A stretch of 64,000 nt of DNA from Crassaminicella profunda (GTDB taxonomy: Bacteria > Bacillota > Clostridia > Peptostreptococcales > Thermotaleaceae), in the NCBI RefSeq assembly GCF_019884785.1, contig NZ_CP082326.1, positions 2,783,355-2,847,354 on the forward strand. The letters run 5' to 3'. This document shows positions 46,397 to 56,190 of the stretch, one piece after another; the first letter of the stretch is position 1, and each line of letters opens with the position of its first letter. A model generated the notes under the pieces. The model was not told where the DNA came from. It made no database searches and was given only the letters and a program-made list of their open reading frames with translations. The position numbers and the translations under genes were made by a program.

Positions 46397-47371
46397 TTAA
46401 CCCCCAATTTGAAACATTCTCTTAGAATCTTCATCTATACAATCTTTTTTAAATCCATGTTCATTTGGTTTTTTGTAAACTCCTTTTGCAATGATTTTTT
46501 TTAGCTGTTTATCTTCCATGCCATCTCGCATCATCTTTCTTAAATCTATTCCATCTTTCCAGTGAAGACACTGTCTTAAAAATCCTTCTGAAGTCAATCT
46601 CATTCGATTACATTGACTACAAAAAATGTGACTCATAGGACTAATAAATCCAACCATTCCTTTACTATTAGGTGTTTTAAAATATGCTGCTGGTCCTAAG
46701 CTTTTATTTTTTGCTATATATGGAATCAATTCTCTTTCCTTCATGATAATTTCTTTTACTTCATCATTCGATACAGATTTAAATTGTTTTCCTTCTCCAA
46801 TAGGCATTAACTCAATAAAACGAATATCTATAGGATTTTTTTCTGCTAATTCTACAAAGTCCATTATTTCATCATCATTTTCTTCTTTGATTATAACTAT
46901 ATTCAGCCTTACCCTTTTTATTCCTCCATCTAATGACAGCTTTATGCCTCTTATGACCTCTTCTATATTTCCACCCCTAGTCATTTGTTTATATCTTTCA
47001 TGCTGTAATGTATCTAAACTTATATTCACCCGGTCTAATCCTGCTTTTATTAATTCATCTATATACTTTTCTAAAAGAATTCCATTGGTTGTAAGACAAA
47101 CTTCTTCAATTTGAGGTAATGTTTTAATCTTTTGAATCAGTTTAGGAAGACCCTCTCTTGTAAGGGGTTCTCCACCAGTAATACGTACTTTAGAAATTCC
47201 TAAACTTGCTCCAATCTTTACAATCCTATAAATCTCATCAAAGCTTAAAAGTTTTTCTTCCTGTAAAAAGTCAATCCCTTTATCTGGCATACAATATATG
47301 CATCTTAGATTACATTGATCTGTTACTGAAATTCTAAAATAATTTATATTTCTCCCAAATTGGTCAATCAT
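46397..47371 (-). CDS. moaA: GTP 3',8-cyclase MoaA
   Basis: 324 residues, radical SAM enzyme of molybdopterin synthesis. N-terminal cluster CNLRCIYC near residue 21, C-terminal cluster cysteines in CSQCNRM and RQCLHW near 255-275, and the conserved double-glycine end (FQIGG). ATG 47371 is preferred over 47377 because AGGGGG then lies 8 bases upstream. It has its own regulated promoter region upstream. Confidence 0.95.
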   Translation of the reverse strand: MIDQFGRNINYFRISVTDQCNLRCIYCMPDKGIDFLQEEKLLSFDEIYRIVKIGASLGISKVRITGGEPLTREGLPKLIQKIKTLPQIEEVCLTTNGILLEKYIDELIKAGLDRVNISLDTLQHERYKQMTRGGNIEEVIRGIKLSLDGGIKRVRLNIVIIKEENDDEIMDFVELAEKNPIDIRFIELMPIGEGKQFKSVSNDEVKEIIMKERELIPYIAKNKSLGPAAYFKTPNSKGMVGFISPMSHIFCSQCNRMRLTSEGFLRQCLHWKDGIDLRKMMRDGMEDKQLKKIIAKGVYKKPNEHGFKKDCIDEDSKRMFQIGG

Positions 47372-47399
47372 ATACATTACCCCCTTTCTATATCAATCT

Positions 47400-47512
47400 G
47401 TTATGCTAGTTAAATCTATATAGTATTAAAAATATTATACTTAATTTTTAGCTATTAAAGATAATCCTTCTCCAGTCAAACAATTTCAATATAAAAACTT
47501 AACTGGCATAAC
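47400..47512 (-). promoter_or_regulatory. moaA promoter flanked by a 14-bp inverted repeat
   Basis: GTTATGCTAGTTAA (47400-47413) and TTAACTGGCATAAC (47499-47512) are reverse complements except one base. Between them lies TATAAT on the minus strand (47439-47434). The repeats would sit near +20 and -65 of a start near 47427, an arrangement suited to a looping or dual-site regulator of moaA, MOSC and modA. Confidence 0.5.
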
Positions 47513-47556
47513 AAGCTATATTCATTACTACATAATGATCCTTTTAAAGACATATT

Positions 47557-48354
47557 TTAAAATATCTCCTTTTTATGAATCCCTTTTACAATTACCAATA
47601 CACCAACAGATATAACAACTAAGCATACAGCAATACTCATAGATAAATTTAAATCCTTTTCCATAGCTATATAAATTGCTAAGGGCAACGTCTGTGTTTT
47701 TCCTGCTAAATTCCCTGCGAACAAAATGGTTGCACCAAACTCTGCAAGAGACCTCGCCCAAGAAAGAACAGCTCCTACTAACAATGTATTTTTACTTAGA
47801 GGAAGAGTAATATATTTAAAAACCTGCCACTCTGAAAGCCCTAATGCAGCTCCTGCATTCTTTAGCTCACAATCAACCTTTTCAAACCCTTCTTTAGATG
47901 TTTTTATAAAAATAGGCAATGAAACAAATAATTGGGCCATTACTACAGCTGTAAAGGAAAAAGGAAGTTGAATGCCCAAAACAGCTAAATATCTTCCTAT
48001 ATGTCCATTTCTTCCAAAAGTGATTAAAAGTAAAATTCCTGCTACAGCTGGAGGAAGTACAAGAGGTAACTCTAAAATAATCTCAATAAGTCCTTTTCCT
48101 AAAAATGAATAATTAGCCATATAGTAAGCAGTAGGGATTCCCATTATAATTATTATAATTAATGCAATGATGGTACTTTTTAAACTGACTATGATTGCTT
48201 GTAAGACAAAACTATCAAAAATCAAAAAAATAGACTTACTAAAACAAAACTTAAAAAGCTCTATGGCTGGACTACATAAAAATAAAACACAAATAGTTGT
48301 GATTGTTGCCAAAATCATTTTAAATAAATGCTTATTCATAGGTTCACGTTCCAC
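47557..48354 (-). CDS. modB: Molybdate ABC transporter permease ModB
   Basis: 265 residues with six hydrophobic segments. The ABC-coupling loop is [20 protein letters not shown] near residue 175, and [13 protein letters not shown] near 92 is typical of ModB/CysT. The GTG at 48354 is taken as start: GGAGG lies 5 bases upstream inside the end of moaC, whereas the next ATG is too far from any ribosome site. No ATPase subunit gene follows. Confidence 0.9.
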   Translation of the reverse strand: MEREPMNKHLFKMILATITTICVLFLCSPAIELFKFCFSKSIFLIFDSFVLQAIIVSLKSTIIALIIIIIMGIPTAYYMANYSFLGKGLIEIILELPLVLPPAVAGILLLITFGRNGHIGRYLAVLGIQLPFSFTAVVMAQLFVSLPIFIKTSKEGFEKVDCELKNAGAALGLSEWQVFKYITLPLSKNTLLVGAVLSWARSLAEFGATILFAGNLAGKTQTLPLAIYIAMEKDLNLSMSIAVCLVVISVGVLVIVKGIHKKEIF

Positions 48355-48811
48355 TTTTTCCTCCTGTTTTTTTCACCAAATGAATATCTCCTATGACCAT
48401 TTTTTTATCTACTGCTTTACACATATCATAAATGGTTAAACCTATAGCGGAAACCATGGTTAAAGCTTCCATTTCCACGCCTGTTTTTCCAGTGGTCTTT
48501 GCCATTGCTTCTATGATAATCTGAGATTTTTCCTGATCAATAAAAAATGCTACTTCACATCCTGTAAGCATTATGGGATGACACATAGGGATCATCTCCC
48601 ACGTTTTTTTTGCTGCCATAATTCCTGCAACCCTAGCAACCCCTAAGACATCTCCTTTGCCCATTTTTCCTTCTTCAATCAGCTCTAATGTTTTAGGACT
48701 CATTTTTACAGTTCCTCTAGCAATAGCCGTTCTTTTGGTAGCTGATTTTTCACTAACATCCACCATAACTGCTTTTCCTTCTTCATCAAAATGTGTCAAT
48801 TTATGATCCAT
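48344..48811 (-). CDS. moaC: Cyclic pyranopterin monophosphate synthase MoaC
   Basis: 155 residues. Signature segments: [18 protein letters not shown] at the start, [15 protein letters not shown] near 75 and [24 protein letters not shown] near 110. Works after MoaA in molybdopterin synthesis. Overlaps modB by 11 bases. Confidence 0.96.
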   Translation of the reverse strand: MDHKLTHFDEEGKAVMVDVSEKSATKRTAIARGTVKMSPKTLELIEEGKMGKGDVLGVARVAGIMAAKKTWEMIPMCHPIMLTGCEVAFFIDQEKSQIIIEAMAKTTGKTGVEMEALTMVSAIGLTIYDMCKAVDKKMVIGDIHLVKKTGGKSGT

Positions 48812-48849
48812 TCTCTTTTCTCCCTTTTCAAAAGCTTTTTGAGTACTTA

Positions 48850-49872
48850 TTATACACCTTTACCAAAAGTACAATCTGGAAATCTACATATATCACACTC
48901 CATGCAAAGACCCCCATGTCCGTATGCAGCAATGTCTTTCATTTCAATTTTATCTTTTATCAATATCCTAGGAAGCATTAAATCAAATACGGTTCTTTTT
49001 GCATACATAACACATCCAGGCAATCCTAAAATAGGGATGTCCCCTTTATATGCTAATAAAAACATAGCTCCTGGAAGTACCGGTGCTCCATAACTAATCA
49101 CATTAGCTCCAGTTTTTTTAATCGCTGTTGGTGTAACGTCATCTGGGTCTACTGACATCCCCCCTGTACAAATAACCATTTCTACTCCTTTTTTTATCCA
49201 ATCCTCTACTGCATTTTTTATTTTTTCTTCATTATCTGGTAAAATAGTCTGTCCTAAAACTTCACATCCATATTCCTCTACCTTCTTTTGAATCACAGGA
49301 CCAAAAGCATCTTTAATTCTTCCATGATAAACTTCATTTCCTGTAGTAATAACGCCCACCTTCAGGGGAGTAAAAGGAACAACCTCTATAATTTTTTCTT
49401 CTCCAATCAAAGTTTCTGCTTTTTTTATTTTTTCATCCTCAATCACAAGAGGAATCACTCTTGTTCCGGCTACTTTCTTCCCTTTTTTAACAGGAACATT
49501 ATTATGAAGGGTCACTAAAATCATCTCTCCTAATGCATTCAACTTATATAACCGCTCTGTATCGATCTTAAGGAGTCCATCATACGCTGCAATAAAATTA
49601 ATTTTTCCTTCCTTTACTTCACTAAAGCTTAATCCCTTTCCTGCCGTAAGCTTTGTAATCCGATCAGCCGCTTCATTTTCATGAATCATTCCTGGATTTT
49701 TCTCCCATACATATAAATGATCTTTTCCTAATGAAAGAAGCGCGGGTATATCTTCTTCTGTAATAATATGTCCTTTTTTAAAAGCTCTATCTTTGACCAC
49801 ATTTGGAATAATTTTTGTAATATCATGACATAAAACAGACCCAACTGCATCCTGTACCCTTATTTTTTTCAT
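48850..49872 (-). CDS. MoeA-like molybdopterin-binding protein with cysteine-rich tail
   Basis: 340 residues. A MoeA/MogA-type molybdopterin-binding domain lies at about 175-310 ([42 protein letters not shown]). The last 25 residues carry five cysteines ([12 protein letters not shown]), seen in members tied to molybdenum hydroxylases rather than canonical MoeA. Probably inserts or holds molybdate-cofactor for the dehydrogenase encoded upstream. Start set at ATG 49872 with AGGTGAG upstream; an earlier in-frame start would overlap mogA. Confidence 0.85.
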   Translation of the reverse strand: MKKIRVQDAVGSVLCHDITKIIPNVVKDRAFKKGHIITEEDIPALLSLGKDHLYVWEKNPGMIHENEAADRITKLTAGKGLSFSEVKEGKINFIAAYDGLLKIDTERLYKLNALGEMILVTLHNNVPVKKGKKVAGTRVIPLVIEDEKIKKAETLIGEEKIIEVVPFTPLKVGVITTGNEVYHGRIKDAFGPVIQKKVEEYGCEVLGQTILPDNEEKIKNAVEDWIKKGVEMVICTGGMSVDPDDVTPTAIKKTGANVISYGAPVLPGAMFLLAYKGDIPILGLPGCVMYAKRTVFDLMLPRILIKDKIEMKDIAAYGHGGLCMECDICRFPDCTFGKGV

Positions 49873-49888
49873 ATGGCTCACCTCTACT

Positions 49889-50383
49889 TTACTTTTTGGC
49901 TGCACATTCACTGGTCTCTCCTAGTAAAATTTCCAATCCATGATGAACGCTTTCTAAGATATATGCTACAATTTCCTTAACAGCTTTAGGACTTCCTGGT
50001 AAATTAATGATTAGTGTTTCTCCTCTTATTCCAGATACTCCACGAGAAAGCATTGCCCTTGGTGTAATCTGAAGGCTATAATAACGAATAGCTTCAGCAA
50101 TACCATTTGCTTCTCTTTCAATAACCTTTTTAGTAGCTTCAGGAGTCACATCTCTTTTACTAAAGCCAGTTCCCCCTGTTGTAAGAATCAAATTTACCTT
50201 CAATTCATCACTCATATGAATCATTTCATTTTCTAATAAATTTTGTTCATCTGGTAATATAATATATTTTTCTACCCTATATCCTTTTTCTTCAAGAATC
50301 TTTTTCATCAATGTACCACTTTCATCTATTCTCTCACCCTTATAGCCTTGATCACTTGCTGTAATAATTCCTACCTTATGCAT
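49889..50383 (-). CDS. mogA: Molybdopterin adenylyltransferase MogA/MoaB
   Basis: 164 residues. Adenylates molybdopterin before metal insertion. Family motifs TGGTGFSKRDVTPEA near residue 70 and NLPGSPKAVKEI near 125 are intact. Lies 16 bases after the XdhC-family gene. Confidence 0.93.
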   Translation of the reverse strand: MHKVGIITASDQGYKGERIDESGTLMKKILEEKGYRVEKYIILPDEQNLLENEMIHMSDELKVNLILTTGGTGFSKRDVTPEATKKVIEREANGIAEAIRYYSLQITPRAMLSRGVSGIRGETLIINLPGSPKAVKEIVAYILESVHHGLEILLGETSECAAKK

Positions 50384-50399
50384 AAAAACACTCCCAATT

Positions 50400-51209
50400 T
50401 TAAAAAGATACCTTCCTTACATCCTTCATATGCTCTAGAGAACCTTTATTTTTAAGCAGTAAAATTTCGCTCATAATGCCAAAAGCGATTTCGTTAGGAT
50501 CTCCAGAAGAAATATTTAATCCAATAGGTGCATAGACTTTTTTAAGTTCCTCTTTAGAAATCCCCTCATTTATAAGACTTTTCATCACGTATTCTGTCTT
50601 TTTCTTACTTCCTATCATCCCAATATATTTCGCTTTTCTATTGACTACTTCTCTAAGGGCTTCTGTATCACAACTATGCCCTCTTGTTACAATAACAATA
50701 TAAGTATTTTCATTGATAGGATACTTTGATAAGTTTTCAGCATATTTTCCAATAATTATCTCATCTGCTCCTTCAAACCTTTTTTCATCGGCAAATTCTT
50801 CACGATCTTCAAAGATCACTGTATAAAAATCTAATACTTTCCCCAGCTTAAAAAGTTCAACTCCAATATGGCCTCCACCTATAATCAATAGTCTTGGACT
50901 AGGTTTAAATACCTTAATATAAACCTTTGTTTCTCCTCCACACTGCATATCTAAATTTCCATGCTCATTTAACTGAAATAAAAACTCTCCATCCTCTTCA
51001 GCTTCTATACATGCTAAAGCTTTTTGTTTAATCTCATATTCTACTCTTCCTCCGCCAACGGTTCCAAAAATCCTTCCATCTTGCCAAACTGCCATCATGG
51101 CACCCTTTTTTCCTGGACTTGACCCTTTATTTTTCACGATAGAAGCAAGAGCTACTTGATCCCCTCTATATAAGCTTTCATAAATTTCTTTTAAAATCTT
51201 CTCACCCAT
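50400..51209 (-). CDS. XdhC-family maturation factor
   Basis: 269 residues. N-terminal XdhC/CoxI domain (SIVKNKGSSPGKKGAMM near 24, GTVGGGRVE near 50), then a Rossmann domain (LLIIGGGHIGVEL near 112, IVTRGHSCDTEAL near 175, IGMIGSKKK). XdhC proteins bind Mo cofactor and assist its sulfuration and insertion into xanthine dehydrogenase-type enzymes. Confidence 0.92.
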   Translation of the reverse strand: MGEKILKEIYESLYRGDQVALASIVKNKGSSPGKKGAMMAVWQDGRIFGTVGGGRVEYEIKQKALACIEAEEDGEFLFQLNEHGNLDMQCGGETKVYIKVFKPSPRLLIIGGGHIGVELFKLGKVLDFYTVIFEDREEFADEKRFEGADEIIIGKYAENLSKYPINENTYIVIVTRGHSCDTEALREVVNRKAKYIGMIGSKKKTEYVMKSLINEGISKEELKKVYAPIGLNISSGDPNEIAFGIMSEILLLKNKGSLEHMKDVRKVSF

Positions 51210-51217
51210 TTTTGAAC

Positions 51218-52036
51218 CTACCTTTTATTGTTTTTCATATAAAATATTGCTTCTAAAACTCCCCCTGCAATATTTCTCGCTTTATCAGAAATAGTATAAC
51301 AATTATTATGTTCTGAAATTCTAGGATCTATATCTCCTATTTTAAGACCTTTCTTCACCATACTACCATTTCTAATGATTCCTCTTAAAAGTCCTGAAAT
51401 AGTTGCTTTTATAGGAGTATTTCCTACATAAGCTATCAATTCATCTTTCTTTACAATATCTCCTATATCTTTCATATTGTCTATATTTCCATCACAAGGA
51501 GAATGAATGACTCTCTCCTTTGAATATCCTCCAATAAACCCTGGAATTCCTGTATTTTTCTTTGCTTCTCCTTTTAAAATCAATCTTCCTAAGTCATGTC
51601 CTCTAGCTGTTTCAATCACTACATCTACATCTTTCCCTGCTATGAATCCAGGACCTAAGGCTATAGTAATGTCTGCCATGTTCTTTGTTGTTCCCAAATT
51701 CTTTTTAGCGATAATAGCATCTACTACTATATTTGGCTTTACTTCTTTTATACATACTCCTTTTGGATCGATCATAAGAGGGATCCTTTTATTTTTCCAT
51801 GCCTCTTTCACTTCATCTAAACTATGGACATGAACTGCTGTAATTCCCTCTATTTCTATTTTATCATCATAAATAGCTTCACTAAATGAAACCTTTCTTC
51901 GTATGGCTGTAGGATTTGGTACTTCTAAAACCAATACACGAAATCCGCACCTGTGCAGTTTATGAATTGTACCCGTAGCTAAATCTCCACCACCCCGTAC
52001 AACAACCACCTCATCAAGAATCATCTTCTGCACCAT
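51218..52036 (-). CDS. yqeB: Selenium-dependent Mo hydroxylase maturation protein YqeB
   Basis: 272 residues of the EF2563/YqeB family, a marker of labile-selenium molybdenum hydroxylases. Segments: VVRGGGDLATGTIHKLHRCGF at the start, DPKGVCIKEVKPNIVVDAI near 95, ALGPGFIAGKDVDVVIETARG near 130. It overlaps mocA by 23 bases. Its precise step is unknown; it co-occurs with YqeC and SelD, the latter not in this window. Confidence 0.92.
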   Translation of the reverse strand: MVQKMILDEVVVVRGGGDLATGTIHKLHRCGFRVLVLEVPNPTAIRRKVSFSEAIYDDKIEIEGITAVHVHSLDEVKEAWKNKRIPLMIDPKGVCIKEVKPNIVVDAIIAKKNLGTTKNMADITIALGPGFIAGKDVDVVIETARGHDLGRLILKGEAKKNTGIPGFIGGYSKERVIHSPCDGNIDNMKDIGDIVKKDELIAYVGNTPIKATISGLLRGIIRNGSMVKKGLKIGDIDPRISEHNNCYTISDKARNIAGGVLEAIFYMKNNKR

Positions 52037-52607
52037 CCCACCCTAATAATTTTTCATAATCTTCCTTTGTATCCACATCAAACAAGCTTTTTTCATCATC
52101 TATTTCTACAAAACGCACTTGATTCAAGCATTTATTGATAATGATTTTTCCTCCTGTATCTCCCTCTAACCCTAATAAATCTTCCTTGAATTTTTTAGGA
52201 AATACTACAGGACTTCCTCTTCTTCCCTTATACTGGGGAACAATGATATCAGATGGATATTGATAAAATACTTCTACTAGCCTATTGATAGTATTTTCAT
52301 TTAATAAGGGTTGATCTACTGTAAAAAACATATATCCATCACATTCAGCACTAGCCTTTATCCCTAACTTAATAGATTCACTCATTCCTTTATCTGCATG
52401 TTTATTTTCAATGGTTATAAATCCATTATTTTTCCCTAATTGTAAAATTTCTTTTTCTCTAGCAACTAAAATTCTCTGGAAAAAATCACTCTTTAAAACT
52501 GTATCAAGAGTCCTCTCTATCATGGTTTTCCCTTTATATCCTAAAAGCAATTTATTCCTCTTCATTCTCCTAGAATAACCTGATGCCATTATGATTCCAC
52601 TAATCAT
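52014..52607 (-). CDS. mocA: Molybdenum cofactor cytidylyltransferase (MocA-like)
   Basis: 197 residues, NTP-transferase fold. N-terminal signature IMASGYSRRMKRNKLLL, metal-site FFTVDQPLL near residue 95, and GRRGSPVVFP near 128. Adds CMP to Mo cofactor to form the dinucleotide used by xanthine dehydrogenase-type hydroxylases. Confidence 0.9.
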   Translation of the reverse strand: MISGIIMASGYSRRMKRNKLLLGYKGKTMIERTLDTVLKSDFFQRILVAREKEILQLGKNNGFITIENKHADKGMSESIKLGIKASAECDGYMFFTVDQPLLNENTINRLVEVFYQYPSDIIVPQYKGRRGSPVVFPKKFKEDLLGLEGDTGGKIIINKCLNQVRFVEIDDEKSLFDVDTKEDYEKLLGWDGAEDDS

Positions 52608-52658
52608 AACACCTCATCTTCTCCTTTTTTATAGGTACATTTCGTATTATTTAACACT

Positions 52659-53387
52659 TTAGTAAAAATATAAATTGTTTTTAATACTTCCAATAATCAT
52701 TTTACTTAAAAATTTTGGATAAAATTTATTCATTTCATTCTTTAATTGTTCTGCTTTATCTAAATTATATAACTCATCCGCTTTGTTAATAAATAATATT
52801 TTCTCCCCTTTAGCATTTTTAAATAATCCCTCTGGATGGACAATTATCTTTAATAAAGCTTCAAGAGTAATATTTTCTCCTTCTTTTAGCTGAGTCATTT
52901 TACAAAAGGCTTCACTTCTATGAACATTTCTTTCACATACCTTAAGCCCTAATGCTTGAATATCTAAAATGCCTATTGTTTTTGTGGTTTTTCCATATAC
53001 AACAGGCTCCGTCTCATTCCATCCTTTTATTTGCTTTTTTTTAGCTCCATCTGCTTCTATAAAGATATAGTTAAAATCGTTTACTAGAGGATCTAATTGT
53101 CCTTCTTTTAGTCCAGTCAATTTATTTTCTGCATTGACTCTTTCTCCGTAAACATAGATTCCTTTTTCATTTTTTTTCGCGACTTTTAAAAATTCATTTT
53201 CATCTGTACAAATAAAGTCATACTGATGACTTTGTGGAACATAAATCTTCGTTGTGGTAGTTAATAAAACTTTATGATTTTTTTTTAGTTCCTTTCCTAA
53301 TTGAAACAAAAGGGATGTTTTTCCCCCTGCCCCTACGATGGATACAATCGCTTTTTCTTTTAAATCCATATAATTTAGTATTCCCAT
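52659..53387 (-). CDS. yqeC: Selenium cofactor biosynthesis protein YqeC
   Basis: 242 residues. P-loop-like SIVGAGGKTSLLFQLG near residue 17, LLTTTTKIYVP near 40, and FIEADGAKKKQIKGW near 110 match YqeC, which is tied to selenium-dependent molybdenum hydroxylases. With YqeB it indicates that the neighbouring dehydrogenase carries a labile selenium ligand. Follows the large subunit gene by 50 bases. Confidence 0.9.
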   Translation of the reverse strand: MGILNYMDLKEKAIVSIVGAGGKTSLLFQLGKELKKNHKVLLTTTTKIYVPQSHQYDFICTDENEFLKVAKKNEKGIYVYGERVNAENKLTGLKEGQLDPLVNDFNYIFIEADGAKKKQIKGWNETEPVVYGKTTKTIGILDIQALGLKVCERNVHRSEAFCKMTQLKEGENITLEALLKIIVHPEGLFKNAKGEKILFINKADELYNLDKAEQLKNEMNKFYPKFLSKMIIGSIKNNLYFY

Positions 53388-53437
53388 AAAGTCACCTTTT
53401 TCTATGAATAAAATTAGGGCTAAAAAGCCCTATTTTA

Positions 53438-55738
53438 TCATTTCGACATTATTCCCTTTAAAACCTTCTCTGGTGTTATAGGTAAAGCTCTTACATTTAC
53501 CCCTACTGCATTATATACTGCATGGGCAATTGCTGGAGATGGTGTATTGATCACTACTTCTCCTACAGATTTTGCTCCAAATGGTCCTGTTGGCTCATAG
53601 CTGCTAACAAAATCTACATTGATTTTCCCAACATCTTTCCTACAAGGAATTTTATACTGCATAAAAGTATTCGTAATCTGCTTTCCTTCTTGACTATATA
53701 CAACATCTTCATACATAGCCATACCTATTCCTTGTACCAATCCACCTTCTACTTGTATACGGGCAAGATTAGGATTGATAACTGTTCCACAATCTACGGC
53801 TGCCACATAATCGATTAATTCTATTTTTCCTGTTTCCTTGTCTACTTCAACTTCTGCAAAACCGGCTATAAATGGAGGAGGACTTGTATCTCCACCAAAA
53901 GTACCTGTTCCCATCAATTGATTTTTCCCTTCTCCAGATATGAACCGTTGTGCCATTTCATCAAGAGATAAAGCCGCTTTTTCATCTATGGTTTTTAAAC
54001 ATTCTCCATCGAATATTACTTCCTTTTCATCTACCCCTAAAAGCTTTGCTCCATTTTCTATAATTTTATTTTTTATATCTTCACAGGCCTTGATCACTGC
54101 ATTTCCTGTAACATAAGTAGTACTAGAAGCATACGAGCCCGTATCATAAGGTGAAATATCCGTATCTGCCGAATGTACAATAATTTTTCCCATACTCGTT
54201 TCCAAAATTTCCGCTGCCATTTGAGCAAGGATTGTATCACTTCCTGTACCCATATCCGTAGCCCCTACAAATAAAGTATAGAATCCATCATCATTTAATT
54301 TCACAACAGCTGAAGCTGTATCAATCCCTGCAATTCCCGATCCTTGCATAGTAATTGCCATACCTATTCCTCTAACTTTGTTATCACTCATAACTTTTCT
54401 AGGATATTTTTCATCCCATCTAATAAGCTCCTTACCTCTTTCTATACACTTATCTAAGGTAGAGCTTGCTAAAACAACTGGTTGTCCTTCTTTCGTGGAA
54501 CCTAAAACAGGATTAGCTTCTCCTTGTTTGATAATATTCTTTTGACGTAATTCAGTAGGATCTATATTTAACTTAACAGCTAATTCATTCATTGCTGACT
54601 CAAGAGCAAATGTACCTTGTGTCGCCCCATATCCTCTTAATGCACCAGCAGGCATTTTATTGGTATAAACAGCATTTCCCATATACCTTACAGCCTTAGC
54701 TTGATTGTATAGAGGAAGAGTCTTATATCCTACAACAGCAAATACAGTAGGCGCATGCTCTCCATAAGCACCTGTATCCGATAAGCTCAGTATATCTACA
54801 GCCTTTATATTTCCTTCTTTATCAGCTCCAAGTTTCACTTTTATTTTCATGGCATGTCTGCTAGTGGTACAGCCAAAGGTTTCTTTTCTATCATAAATAA
54901 TCTTTGAAGGTTTCCCTGTTTTTAAAGTAACTAAACCAGTAAAAATCTCTACTGCTGCTGTTTGTTTTCCCCCAAAGCCTCCACCAATTCTTGGCTTAAT
55001 AACTCTAATTTTGCTCTTTGGAATTTCTAGTGCTCTTGCAACAATTCTTCTCACATGGAAAGGAATTTGGGTAGAGCTTACAATTGTAAGTCTTCCTGTA
55101 TGATCCATATAGGTAAGAGATCTATAGGTTTCCATCATGGCATGTGCCTGTGCTTGTGTATAGTAAGTCTTTTCTAGTACTATATCACTTTCTTCTAAAG
55201 CTTTTTCCATATTTCCATGTTCAATTTTACAAGAAGAAGCTATATTTTTTTCTTTGTTTATACCTATATCAAAATTCACATGTAAATCATCTTCTGGATG
55301 AACCATAGACTGATGTCCTTCTGCTTTTTCAAAATCTAAAATAGGGTGTAACACTTCATAATCTACTTTAATTAAATTCATGGCTTTTATAGCTGTTCTT
55401 TCATCTTTTGCTGCTACAATTGCCACTTCATCTCCTACATAGCGAACATACTCATCTAAAATTAGTCGATCATAGGGTGAAGGTTCTGGATAAGATTGAC
55501 CAGCTAAAGTAAATCGAGCCTTTGGTACATCTTTATAGGTAAGTATACACTCAACCCCTGGTACTTTTTGTGCAATACTACTATCAATAGATTTTATCTT
55601 CGCAAAAGCATGAGGACTTCTAAGAATCTTTAAAACCAATGCGTTATTATTGATATTCAAGTCATCCGTATAAACAGGTTTCCCTGTTGCAATATCCATA
55701 CCATCAATTTTTGAAATTGGCTTATTTACAACTTTCAT
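53438..55738 (-). CDS. Xanthine dehydrogenase-type Mo-binding subunit
   Basis: 766 residues, the catalytic chain of a three-subunit molybdenum hydroxylase. Seen: KPVYTDDL near 20, PRIGGGFGGKQ near 240, GALRGYGATQ near 360, QMAAEILE near 510, and the catalytic glutamate in GAKSVGEV near 720. No in-frame TGA occurs, so selenium would be a labile ligand, as YqeB/YqeC suggest, not selenocysteine. The adjacent purine permease and guanine-class riboswitch favour a purine substrate such as xanthine or hypoxanthine. Confidence 0.9.
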   Translation of the reverse strand: MKVVNKPISKIDGMDIATGKPVYTDDLNINNNALVLKILRSPHAFAKIKSIDSSIAQKVPGVECILTYKDVPKARFTLAGQSYPEPSPYDRLILDEYVRYVGDEVAIVAAKDERTAIKAMNLIKVDYEVLHPILDFEKAEGHQSMVHPEDDLHVNFDIGINKEKNIASSCKIEHGNMEKALEESDIVLEKTYYTQAQAHAMMETYRSLTYMDHTGRLTIVSSTQIPFHVRRIVARALEIPKSKIRVIKPRIGGGFGGKQTAAVEIFTGLVTLKTGKPSKIIYDRKETFGCTTSRHAMKIKVKLGADKEGNIKAVDILSLSDTGAYGEHAPTVFAVVGYKTLPLYNQAKAVRYMGNAVYTNKMPAGALRGYGATQGTFALESAMNELAVKLNIDPTELRQKNIIKQGEANPVLGSTKEGQPVVLASSTLDKCIERGKELIRWDEKYPRKVMSDNKVRGIGMAITMQGSGIAGIDTASAVVKLNDDGFYTLFVGATDMGTGSDTILAQMAAEILETSMGKIIVHSADTDISPYDTGSYASSTTYVTGNAVIKACEDIKNKIIENGAKLLGVDEKEVIFDGECLKTIDEKAALSLDEMAQRFISGEGKNQLMGTGTFGGDTSPPPFIAGFAEVEVDKETGKIELIDYVAAVDCGTVINPNLARIQVEGGLVQGIGMAMYEDVVYSQEGKQITNTFMQYKIPCRKDVGKINVDFVSSYEPTGPFGAKSVGEVVINTPSPAIAHAVYNAVGVNVRALPITPEKVLKGIMSK

Positions 55739-55740
55739 CC

Positions 55741-56190
55741 TTAGCTCACCCCCATATATTTTTTAACTGCTCTTAATTGTCCAACATATCCTGTACATCT
55801 ACATAAATTTCCTGTCAAATAATGAACGATCTCTTCTTCTGTAGGATTTTTTAATTCCTTTTTCATAGCAAGTACAGTCATAATAAATCCTGGACTACAA
55901 AATCCACATTGTTCTGCTCCTTCTTTTACCAAAAATTCGGCAAAATCTCTTGCCTCTTCTTGTACCCCTTCTATGGTTGTAATATTTTTCCCATTTACAG
56001 TAGGGGCTAAGGTTGCACATGAAAGTACTGGTATTTCATCAATCCATACGGTACAAAGTCCACAAGACCCTGTATCACAGCCTTTTTTCACACTTAAAAA
56101 ACCATATTTTCTTAAAACATCTACTAAAAATTCATCACAACCTACTTCTAATTCCATCTCTTTATGATTAATCTTCACATTTATTTTCAT
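55741..56190 (-). CDS. Xanthine dehydrogenase-type 2Fe-2S subunit
   Basis: 149 residues carrying two [2Fe-2S] clusters. Plant-type cluster CDTGSCGLCTV with the distal cysteine in VLSC (residues 39-60); second cluster CGFCSPGF near 98 and CRCTGY near 131. Moves electrons from Mo to FAD. Its ATG overlaps the FAD subunit stop by one base. Confidence 0.95.
   Translation of the reverse strand: MKINVKINHKEMELEVGCDEFLVDVLRKYGFLSVKKGCDTGSCGLCTVWIDEIPVLSCATLAPTVNGKNITTIEGVQEEARDFAEFLVKEGAEQCGFCSPGFIMTVLAMKKELKNPTEEEIVHYLTGNLCRCTGYVGQLRAVKKYMGVS

Noticed and set aside
47378-47556. Mo-cofactor riboswitch upstream of moaA
   Set aside because: I could not recognise its conserved core; only an inverted repeat and a promoter are visible. 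A covariance-model search would decide.
53438-55738. Selenocysteine in the Mo-binding subunit
   Set aside because: The reading frame has no in-frame TGA, and none of the six tRNAs is tRNA-Sec.
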